Assembly: GCA_017654935.2 (NCBI GenBank)
Contig: CM065711.1
Span: 24,761,979 to 24,825,978 of the forward strand
DNA from: Phymorhynchus buccinoides
Taxonomy: Eukaryota > Mollusca > Gastropoda > Neogastropoda > Raphitomidae
Length of the DNA: 64,000 nucleotides
Reading direction: 5' to 3'
The notes under the pieces were generated by a model, which made no database searches, was not told the DNA's origin, and saw nothing but the letters and a program-made list of their open reading frames with translations. Below, one piece after another: positions 24,001 through 33,400 of this stretch (position 1 is its first letter; every line of letters begins with the position of its first letter). A program made the translations under genes and the position numbers.

Positions 24001-24344
24001 AAAAAAAACAAATCCTTTGTAAGTTCTAAGTTTTTTATCCAAGCTTTCGAGGGAGTAACCCCTCTTTTTCAAGGTACAGAACTGACAAAGGTAGAAACAC
24101 CACGTAAAAAAAGACTTATGACGTAGAACGATGACATTACATAGAAACTAAGCCAACTAAAATGACGTATCCTTAAACTTTATCATTGCCTTGGCAACAC
24201 TCCCCCCCTATTTAATGAAGAAAATGTTTCTTCTAAATTAAAACCAATAATTATGCTAAAACTAAAGACACGATTTGTTTATCAACAAAAGGTATTATTA
24301 GGACTGAGCAAAAAGTCTATGACTCTATATATATATACTCAAAG
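24001..24344. repeat. Direct repeat flanking the array, copy A
   Basis: aacaaatcctttgtaagttc ... gagggagtaacccctctttt recurs at 24618-25065, followed by gactctatatatatatactc. The first copy begins at the gap edge, so it may be incomplete. Copy B has an extra CA/CT-rich insertion (24808-24935). Confidence 0.85.
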
Positions 24345-24504
24345 TTAACGTTAACTGGTTTTGTTTCTGAGGTTCACAAATAAAGACATTGGACACAGAA
24401 AAGCTTTATCAAAGCAAACTGTTCTGCATTTCAAATGCACTAACTTTTCAGTCCTTCAGAGTAGGGGTACGGAGCTGGCTATTCACTGAGATTTTTCTTT
24501 CATG

Positions 24505-24597
<93 letters not shown>
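24505..24597. repeat. (AT)n microsatellite truncating the first array unit
   Basis: About 93 bases of AT directly after ttctttcatgct of the first hammerhead unit. The ribozyme part of that unit is missing. Confidence 0.95.
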
Positions 24598-24598
<1 letters not shown>

Positions 24599-24617
24599 CA
24601 TCTGAAGAAAAAAACAC

Positions 24618-25065
24618 AACAAATCCTTTGTAAGTTCTAATTTTTTATCCAAGCTTTCGAGGGAGTAACCCCTCTTTTTCAAGGTACAGAACTGACAAAG
24701 GTAGAAACACCACGTAAAAAAGACTTATGACGTAGAACGATGACATTACATAGAAACTAAGCCAACTAAAATGACGTATCCTTAAACTTTATCATTGCCT
24801 TGGCAACACCCCCCCCCCCCACCCCCACCCCCACACACACATATCACCCTCTCCCTACCCTCTCTCCTCTCTCTATAAAAAGTGAAAATGTAGGATAAGT
24901 CGATACAATTATGAAAAATGAAGTGACAATTAAACCCTATTTAATGAAGAAAATGTTTCTTCTAAATTAAAACCAATAATTATGCTAAAACTAAAGACAC
25001 GATTTGTTTATCAACAAAAGGTATTATTAGGACTGAGCAAAAAGTCTATGACTCTATATATATAT
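24618..25065. repeat. Direct repeat flanking the array, copy B
   Basis: Second copy of 24001-24344, placed between the truncated first hammerhead unit and the intact ones. This suggests unequal exchange or nested insertion. Confidence 0.85.
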
Positions 25066-25468
25066 ACTCAAAGTTAACGTTAACTGGTTTTGTTTCTGAG
25101 GTTCACAAATAAAGACATTGGACACAGAAAAGCTTTATCAAAGCAAACTATTCTGCATTTCAAATGCACTAACTTTTCAGTCCTTCAGAGTAGGGGTACG
25201 GAGCTGGCTATTCACTGAGATTTTTCTTTCATGCGATTTTTATCCTTAATTTGGATACCATCTCAGTAGTTAGCCCTCCCTAGTCATGTCTATTAGGTTT
25301 TGAAATTAAAATTTCAGAACATTATTATTTTGTTCATTTTACATAAGATTTTTTACTATTTCTGGTTTAACTTTGTGCTGGTTTGCTTTTATTATGGATT
25401 TTCGATTTGATGCAAAGAGGACACCATTCTCTTGTAGAATGTCTTCTTTGCTCGGGTTGGCATCCACT

Positions 25469-25553
25469 GGACAGTCAAATTGCAGCCCGATCATGCAAAC
25501 TGATGAGACCTTCTCTTAGGTCGAAACAGTTGTCTTTGCATAAGGCACTGTCC
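25469..25553 (+). ncRNA. Type I hammerhead ribozyme (array copy 1)
   Basis: CTGATGA at 25500-25506, stem II GACC/GGTC (25507-25510 with 25519-25522, four perfect pairs, 8-base loop), GAAA at 25523-25526, stem III ACAGTTGT, cleavage expected after C25534. Stem I ATGCAAA/TTTGCAT and outer GGACAGT/ACTGTCC are both perfect, with GCC/GGC pairing possible between them. Confidence 0.92.
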
Positions 25554-26018
25554 CTCCCCCATTGGGAGAAAAAGTAAATCAGCACAATTTATTAAAAAAA
25601 ATATTTTTGTTGTTGTTGTTTTTTTGAACACGGAACATTACTCAAAGTTAACGTTAACTGGTTTTGTTTCTGAGGTTCACAAATAAAGACATTGGACACA
25701 GAAAAGCTTTATCAAAGCAAACTATTCTGCATTTCAAATGCACTAACTTTTCAGTCCTTCAGAGTAGCTGGCTATTCACTGAGATTTTTCTTTCATGCTA
25801 ATTGGATACCATCTCAGTAGTTAGCCCTCCCTAGTCATGTCTATTAGGTTTTGAAATTAAAATTTCAGAACATTATTATTTTGTTCATTTTACATAAGAT
25901 TTTTACTATTTCTGGTTTAACTTTGTGCTGGTTTGCTTTTATTATGGATTTTCGATTTGATGCAAAGAGGACACCATTCTCTTGTAGAATGTCTTCTTTG
26001 CTCGGGTTGGCATCCACT

Positions 26019-26103
26019 GGACAGTCAAATTGCAGCCCGATCATGCAAACTGATGAGACCTTCTCTTAGGTCGAAACAGTTGTCTTTGCATAAGGCACTG
26101 TCC
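26019..26103 (+). ncRNA. Type I hammerhead ribozyme (array copy 2)
   Basis: Same sequence as the copy at 25469-25553: core CTGATGA 26050-26056, four-pair stem II, GAAA, GTC ending at 26084, intact stem I helices. Confidence 0.92.
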
Positions 26104-26603
26104 CTCCCCCATTGGGAGAAAAAGTAAATCAGCACAATTTATTAAAAAAAATATTTTTTTTATTTTTTTATTTTTTGAACACGGAACATTACTCAAAGTT
26201 AACGTTAACTGGTTTTGTTTCTGAGGTTCACAAATAAAGACATTGGACACAGAAAAGCTTTATCAAAGCAAACTATTCTGCATTTCAAATGCACTAACTT
26301 TTCAGTCCTTCAGAGTAGGGGTACGGAGCTGGCTATTCACTGAGATTTTTCTTTCATGCTATTTTTATCCTTAATTTGGATACCATCTCAGTAGTTAGCC
26401 CTCCCTAGTCATGTCTATTAGGTTTTGAAATTAAAATTTCAGAACATTATTATTTTGTTCATTTTACATAAGATTTTCATAAGATTTTTACTATTTCTTG
26501 TTTAACTTTGTGCTGGTTTGCTTTTATTATGGATTTTCGATTTGATGCAAAGAGGACACCATTCTCTTGTAGAATGTCTTTTTTGCTCGGGTTGGCATCC
26601 ACT

Positions 26604-26688
26604 GGACAGTCAAATTGCAGGCCGATCATGCAAACTGATGAGACCTTCTCTTAGGTCGAAACAGCTGTCTTTGCATAAGGCACTGTCC
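26604..26688 (+). ncRNA. Type I hammerhead ribozyme (array copy 3)
   Basis: Core CTGATGA 26635-26641, stem II GACC/GGTC, GAAA, stem III ACAGCTGT (palindromic version), GTC ending at 26669. It has the GGCC variant in stem I where the other two array copies have GCCC. Confidence 0.92.
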
Positions 26689-26944
26689 CTCCCCCATTGG
26701 GAGAAAAAGTAAATCAGCACAATTTATTAAAAAAAAAAAAAAAATTATTTTTTTTTTTTTGAACACGGAACATTACTCAAAGTTAACGTTAACTGGTTTT
26801 GTTTCTGAGGTTCACAAATAAAGACATTGGACACAGAAAAGCTTTATCAAAGCAAACTATATATATATATATATATATATAACTTATTTTAACTAAAAAT
26901 GCAAAGACTAAAACGAAACATGGCAACTGTACGATAATCTATTA

Positions 26945-27325
26945 TTGCTGATTTCTGGCTGAACATAGAGTGCTAGGGTAAGAATTTGAAAAAAAATAAA
27001 AAATAAAATATAAAAAAATAAATAATGTTTTTATAATCGAACATTAGAATCAAGACCAGTTACAAGACCTTGGATCATCATCGGATCGAAGCAGCTGTCG
27101 TGGACTGGGCTCTGTCTGCCTCCCCCACAAAGGGAGGAAAAGCCAAACTAGCACTCTATGTTTTTTAGAACATAGATCAAGAATCCAAGTTCTTGTAACT
27201 GGTCTTGATTCTAATGTTCGATTATAAAAAACATTGATTGTTTGGGGGTTTTGGTGTTGTTTTTGACATTTGGACAAAAAAGTTTTATCAAATTTTACTT
27301 TCTCTCTCTCTCTATATATATAAGG
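26945..27325 (+). mobile_element. Diverged relative of the hammerhead repeat, with a 50-bp foldback
   Basis: It shares with the 575-bp unit the segment tcgaagcagctgtc, a cctccccca...gggag block and the terminal aaaaagttttatcaaa followed by (CT)n(TA)n. The ribozyme position is flanked by inverted arms 27024-27075 and 27183-27235 (ttataatcgaacattagaat and complement). The CTGATGA core is not present, so it is probably not catalytic. Confidence 0.65.
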
Positions 27326-27689
27326 AAGGATCCATGGTTAGGGGGACCGCTGTGAAATCGGATATTGGGGTGACCACCCCTATATCATTGATAAATGGAT
27401 GTATCAATTACCTTTTAATATGAAACAATTGGGCAAACATGCCTATTTTATGGTGTAAATCTTTGTTTCATAGCAGTAGTTTCTGAAGATATAACATTTT
27501 CACCTGGTCCCCTTATTGTTTTTAAGTAAATTCACAGCTTTATAGGGACCGATGTATTACTGGCCATTAAGGCGACCATCTTTTGTACTTAGAAATAAGG
27601 TATTAGGCAGACCATATAATAGTTCATATTATGAACTCAGAAGTTTAGTCTTTTTGTTTTTTGTGTGTAGAAAATGTTGTTTTTTAATC

Positions 27690-27694
27690 TATAG

Positions 27695-27792
<98 letters not shown>

Positions 27793-28700
27793 AACATGAT
27801 GGGTAGTTGCTTAAATGCACTGTCACAAAAGGAATCATAATATGTGATTCCCCCAGTGCGGATACTAGGGCTTTTTCACTACAAATAGATCCCAAACCTT
27901 CTGGAAGGTCTGTGCTTGTAACTTCTCTCTCTTCAAAACTGCCTTTTTCTTTGCTTTGTATTAATTGCTATATTTCTGACTTTTGGGCCCATTCCCCTGT
28001 ATTTTTTCCAACAAGAGCAATACAATCTTCCAGAATAATGGTCTTTTTGAGCTCCTCCAAAATCAGAATATGTCAGCTGACCAGGAGACCAGTGAAAACT
28101 GAAAAACGGGCAATTACCTATCAATTTATAAAATTATAGAACTCAGTCTTCAGATTTGTGGTAATGCATTGTACATTTGTTTGCTTGAACTATAAGAGGA
28201 TCGCTTTCAATATTTGTATGCAGAAAAAAAACCCACAACATTATATAGCAAAATGTGCCTAGGCATAAGGCTGTCACACCAATTAACATGAGCCAGATCA
28301 CCATGGCTACATCAAAATGTTGTTATGCTATGCATAGTTATGCGGGGATTGTCTTTAGCCATGGCAAGCTCCTAGCATAACATCCTCGATATTAAATCCT
28401 CCGAAGTTAGAGTGTGACTGCCCACGTGGCAAGGTAATCAAAAGCAGTCACACACACGATGTTCTCATCCCTAGTTGGGGCATTTGTACAACAGTCATTT
28501 GCTTTGGCTGTTGGGACGATCCCTGGAGTTTTTAAGCCAGGGAATGAAAACAACAATACAAAGAATGCAACAAAATGAATATGATGCATTATTGTGTACT
28601 GCTAATGCATGCAGAAGAAATACAGTGGAGCATTCTTGACACAAAACATGACAACAAACTACTGGTTATCTCATAAAAATCCATCTTGTACAAAGATAAT
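27690..28700. repeat. Diverged direct duplication, copy 1
   Basis: Segments such as atgatgggtagttgcttaaa, cagtcttcagatttgtggta, tacagtggagcattctt and ctcatccctagttggggcat recur at 31570-32680 with many differences and partly different order. It begins with a (GA)n tract as copy 2 does. Confidence 0.7.
27697..27789. repeat. (GA)n microsatellite
   Basis: About 93 bases, at the start of duplication copy 1. Confidence 0.97.
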
Positions 28701-28706
28701 CCCTCT

Positions 28707-28776
28707 CTACTCTTTAGCTTCTGTAGCTTCACCCACAATAAAATCACCATTGTCATTGCGCATCAAGTTCATTCCA
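28707..28776 (-). CDS. Candidate terminal coding exon
   Basis: On the minus strand the acceptor ttgattttacag precedes 70 bases that read (x)GMNLMRNDNGDFIVGEATEA KE and stop at TAG. Entry phase is 2. Upstream exons would lie at higher coordinates but were not found. It looks coding by composition; the gene is unrecognised. Confidence 0.35.
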
Positions 28777-28867
28777 CTGTAAAATCAAATTGGTGTGAGA
28801 AAGTAAAATGAAATTATACGATAGACAATATATATATCAAAACAAAAAGCAACACCACCATTTAAAT

Positions 28868-30808
28868 AGAAACAAACTTTATTCAAAACAATAACAATCA
28901 GAACTCTTTTGCCGGGGACACTTTATCCAAAACAATAACAATCAGAACTCTTTGGCCAGGGACACTTTATTCAAAACAATAACAATCAGAACTCTGGCCG
29001 GGGACACTTTATTCAAAACAATAACAATCAGAACTCTTTTGCCGGGGACACTTTATTCAAAACAATCAGAACAATCAGAACTCAATCAGAACTTGGCCGG
29101 GGACACTTTATTCAAAACAATAACAATCAGAACTCTTTGGCCGGGGACACTTTATTCAAAACAATGACAATCAGAACTCTTTGGCCGGGGACACTTTATT
29201 CAAAACAATAACAATCAGAACTCTGGCCGACACTTTATTCAAAACAATAACAATCAGAACTCTGGCCGGGGACACTTTATTCAAAACAATGACAATCAGA
29301 ACTCTGGCCAGGGACACTTTATTCAAAACAATATCAGAAGTTTGCCGGGGACACTATATTCAAAACAATAACAATCAGAACTCTTTTGCCGGGGACACTT
29401 TATTCAAAACAATAACAATCAGAACTCTTTTGCCGGGGACACTTTATTCAAAACAATGACAATCAGAACACTTTGGCCGGGGACACTTTATTCAAAACAA
29501 TGACAATCAGAACTCTGGCCAGGGACACTTTATTCAAAACAATAACAATCAGAACTCTTTGGCCGGGAATAAAGTGTCCCCGGGGAATAAAGTGTCAGAA
29601 CAATCAGAACAATTTCTTTGGCTGGGAACACTTTATTCAAAACAATATCAGAACTCTTTGGCCAGGGACACTTTATTCAAAACAAAAACAATCAGAACTC
29701 TTTGGCCGGGGACACTTTATTCAAAACAATAACAATCAGAACTCCTTGGCCGGGGACACTTTATTCAAAACAATGACAATCAGAACTCTGGCCAGGGACA
29801 CTTTATTCAAAACAATAACAATCAGAACTCTTTGGCCGGGAACACTTTATTCAAAACAATATCAGAACTCTTTGGCCAGGGACACTTTATTCAAAACAAT
29901 AACAATCAGAACTCTTTGGCCGGGGACACTTTATTCAAAACAATGACAATCAGAACTCTTTGGCTGGGGACACTTTATTCAAAACAATAACAATCAGAAC
30001 TCTTTGGCCGGGGACACTTTATTCAAAACAATAACAATCAGAACTCTTTGGCCGGGGACACTTTATTCAAAACAATAACAATCAGAACTCTTTGGCCGGG
30101 GACACTTTATTCAAAACAATAACAATCAGAACTCTTTGGCCGGGGACACTTTATTCAAAACAATAACAATCAGAACTCTGGCCGGGGACACTTTATTCAA
30201 AACAATAACAATCAGAACTCTGGCCAACACTTTATTCAAAACAATAACAATCAGAACTCTGGCCAGGGACACTTTATTCAAAACAATAACAATCAGAACT
30301 CTTTGGCCGGGGACACTTTATTCAAAACAATAACAATCAGAACTCTTTGGCCGGGGACACTTTATTCAAAACAATAACAATCAGAACTCTTTGGCCGGGG
30401 ACACTTTATTCAAAACAATAACAATCAGAACTCTTTGGCCGGGGACACTTTATTCAAAACAATGACAATCAGAACTCTGGCCAGGGACACTTTATTCAAA
30501 ACAATAACAATCAGAACTCTTTGGCCGGGAACACTTTATTCAAAACAATATCAGAACTCTTTGGCCAGGGACACTTTATTCAAAACAATAACAATCAGAA
30601 CTCTTTGGCCGGGGATACTTTATTCAAAACAATAACAATCAGAACTCCTTGGCCGGGGACACTTTATTCAAAACAATAACAATCAGAACTCTTTGGCTGG
30701 GGACACTTTATTCAAAACAATAACAATCAGAACTCTTTGGCCAGGGACACTTTATCCAAAACAATAACAATCAGAACTCTTTGGCTGGGGACACTAGCCG
30801 GGGACACA
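28868..30808. repeat. Minisatellite of 42-44 bp units, about 44 copies
   Basis: Unit: ggccggggacactttattca followed by aaacaataacaatcagaact and cttt (44 bp), or a 42-bp form lacking two T. Variants include shorter ones with aacaatatcagaa. One part near 29570-29610 carries unit pieces in inverted orientation. Open frames here (GDTLFKTITIRTL repeats) are by-products of the repeat. Confidence 0.95.
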
Positions 30809-30827
30809 ATAGACACGCAAGTTACAT

Positions 30828-30956
30828 ATGGCAACCCGTAAATATTTTAAGAAAGAAGGCAAAAAATCTGCAGAGAAAAAGAATTTGGACACATCCGGTT
30901 ATTCTTTCCCTCTTTCTTTTACTTATGTATGGTGTTTCTGTACGGAACTTCTGTAA
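30828..30956 (+). CDS. Possible short ORF or first exon (MATRKYFKKEGKKS...)
   Basis: ATG at 30828 in context acatATGG opens a 42-codon frame with a strongly basic start (MATRKYFKKEGKKSAEKKN) just after the minisatellite. It ends at TAA 30956. Charge pattern and position suggest a possible exon start, but there is no clear family and no convincing donor. Confidence 0.2.
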   Translation: MATRKYFKKEGKKSAEKKNLDTSGYSFPLSFTYVWCFCTELL

Positions 30957-31569
30957 ATATGTGTGAGTGCCCTTCCTTTAAGACCTTCTCAAAGAAAGGC
31001 AACGACACACAGATACATTTTGATATTCTGGTTAGGCAACAAAAACAAAAATAAAATACAAAGCTGCATAAATCACAAACAGCCCCCCACTCTTCTTACA
31101 CATGTATGATTCATTTTCAATGCTATCAAGAATTATTCATTTCAATACACAGAATGTTTTTTATATACCAATGGTTGTGAGTAATCAAGTAGTAACAAAC
31201 TAAAACCCTATTGCGACATTCACAATGTCTGCATTCTTGTTTCAATGTGTTCAGGAAGACCATTCTAAAACTTACTGCCTGAACACATAAGAGATGACAT
31301 GAATAAAATGATGACTGGTTCACTCGACCACACCATTCCTATTGTAACAAATACACAGCAGTACATTATTATTAAACAAAATAAATTCTTTAAATCAGTT
31401 ATGAAATATGAGATTAAACTGGTTACAACTAATACAAGCTTTTTTTAACATTTTGCGCTGAGGCAAACAAAGGAAAACAGAGGTAATAAAATTGAAAAAC
31501 AAAGCAAACCATTAATATAACATTATTCTATCTCTCTCTTACACACACACACACATATATGCACGCACA

Positions 31570-31702
<133 letters not shown>

Positions 31703-31793
31703 ACTTTTGATGGGTAATTGCTTAAATTTACTATATCAAAAGAAATGATGATGGGTGATTGTATGCTTATGCAATTGTCGACTTATGGTGATT

Positions 31794-31972
31794 ATTTGCC
31801 CGCAAGGGGGCATAACGCTCGAGTGGGGCTTATTACGCTATATTCTTAGTTGGACGTAGTGGCAGAGAGAGAAGAGAGGGTTGGACTCCTCCCTGTCTCT
31901 CTCTTTATCCCCAACTAAGAATATAGAGGATTAGCCCCACTCGAGCGTTTTGACACCTGGTGGGCAAAAGAG
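31794..31972. repeat. Long hairpin with Tigger-like end sequence
   Basis: cgctcgagtggggcttatta and ctatattcttagttgg pair with their complements at 31905-31947, and the flanks (atttgcccgc / gtgggcaaaa) pair as well. The stem sequence resembles the terminal region of the Tigger-like remnant (ctcaagtggggctatgctaa ... ccttagttgggg). Confidence 0.75.
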
Positions 31973-32669
31973 CCTGCTAAGTCGCTCATTGCTTATAGAA
32001 TTATAGAATCTTGTCTTCAGATTTGTGGTAATATAATTTTATACATATGAAATTAAACAGCATCATGTTCAGTAATTGTATGCAAAAGAAACAAAATTAA
32101 ATTATGTGACAAAATGAAGTATGATGCATTCTTGATTTCTATATAGTTTGCATATGTAGAAAAAAATACAGTGGAGCATTCTTAACATTAAACATCATAA
32201 CAAAATATTGGATATCTCACAAAAATCCACTGATTCACCATTACCAAAATGACTGATTCACCATTACCATTGTAATTAATACACAAAACACAACAGTACA
32301 TTATTACTAAACAAATAACTTATGAGATTAAACTGATTACAGGCTTCAAGTATAATAATAATAATATGCTAATATGCCTTGACATAAGGCTTGTCAGACC
32401 AACTGACATAAGCCAGAACACTAAGGCTACATCAAAATGTTGTTATGCTATCAGTATGCATAGTTATGCTGGGATTGTCTTTAGCCATGGCAAGCTCCTA
32501 GCACATCATCAATCGAAAATTCTCAGAAGTCGGAGTGTGGCTGCCCACATGGCGCGGTAATAAAAAAACCGGTAACACACGTAATGTTCTCATCCCTAGT
32601 TAGGGCATTTGTACAACAATTAATTGTTTCGGCTGTTGGCATGATCCCTGGAGGCGTTAAGCCAGCGAA

Positions 32670-32770
32670 CAAAAACAATAATAATAATTATGGACATTTA
32701 TAAAGCGCTCTACTCCCTTTACAGGGCTTAGAGCACTGAATACTAAGTACATTAGCAAATACACAGAGAC
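32670..32770 (-). mobile_element. LINE-type 3' end fragment
   Basis: An (AAT)n run followed by tttataaagcgctctactcc, then tttacagggcttagagcactg, is the same terminal motif seen at 2420-2500 and 57500-57570, where it follows an RT remnant. Confidence 0.55.
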
Positions 32771-33024
32771 TGTAATAGGTGAACATACATTAACTTCTAT
32801 GCCACTACACACACACATACATGCACCCCTCCCCCATCCACCCACAGACATGCACGCGTACGGTGTATGACTTTGAATACTGATGAGTACAGAGGAATGA
32901 ATGAATCTTTTATTTAAAGTGTGTTCACTTCACAGTGATATTACACAAACAAAATTAAAAGCAACAACAATAATGAAGAAAAGAAGAAGAAAAAAAACCA
33001 ATTACATAAATTTTCTCCATTCAT

Positions 33025-33291
33025 TTACAAACGTGATGTTAGTGTAAAAGGCCTATAGCTAGCAGCTTCTTTTCGGGGTTTACCTTGTTTTACAATAGGG
33101 ATCACAATGGATTGCTTCCAAGATTTAGGCATTAATCCTGTAGTCCAACATCTCTGTATTAAATTAAGCAATATATTACGCCAACTCTGTGGTAAATAAT
33201 ACAGTAATGTGTATGAAATTCCATCAATACCAACAGCAGATGTTTTACGGCATAGAGCTTTAAGGGCATCCTCAATGGTCTTCCTTGTCAG
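33025..33291 (-). pseudogene. Reverse-transcriptase fragment of a non-LTR retrotransposon
   Basis: An 88-codon minus-strand stretch has classic LINE RT features: TSAVGIDGISYTLLYYLP, then LMPKSWKQSIVIPIVKQGK and ASYRPF. A stop at TAA and a shifted frame (continuing to about 32990) show it is dead. It lies directly downstream of the recombinase stop, separated by a hairpin. No endonuclease or catalytic YxDD part is present here. Confidence 0.8.
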
Positions 33292-33305
33292 TGCTTTGAG
33301 TACAG

Positions 33306-33400
33306 AGGAAGAAGTAGAGCAAAATTCACAGAGTTCAGGAACTGTTACAGCTTTCTTCAGAACTCTGTGAATTTTGCTCTGCTTCTGTACTTCTTCCTCT
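33306..33400. repeat. Hairpin spanning the recombinase stop codon
   Basis: Bases 33317-33336 are the perfect complement of 33360-33379 (20 pairs). Pairing extends to 33306 and 33400 around an 8-base insertion. It covers the last codons and stop of the recombinase frame on one side and the start of the RT remnant on the other. Confidence 0.85.

Larger units (their letters stand above)
24345..26880 (+). mobile_element. Head-to-tail array of hammerhead-ribozyme repeats
   Basis: Units begin actcaaagttaacgttaact at 24345 (truncated by (AT)n), 25066, 26191 and 26775 (partial), with another at 25640. Spacings between full units are 574, 551 and 584 bp. The 551-bp unit has small internal deletions. 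The last partial stops at gctttatcaaagcaaac and then (TA)n, the same end as the arrays at 12.0 and 47.3 kb. The first truncated copy is separated from the rest by a stretch (24600-25065) that also occurs at 24001-24344. Three full ribozymes are inside. Confidence 0.85.

Noticed and set aside
23409..24126. Open frames of about 180-230 codons across the gap
   Set aside because: Mostly N translated as X.
28952..30635. Repeat protein GDTLFKTITIRTL
   Set aside because: The frame changes with every 44-bp unit and survives only across 42-bp forms; not a maintained coding sequence.
28868..30808. CRISPR-like array
   Set aside because: Units are contiguous without unique spacers, in a eukaryotic context; it is a minisatellite.
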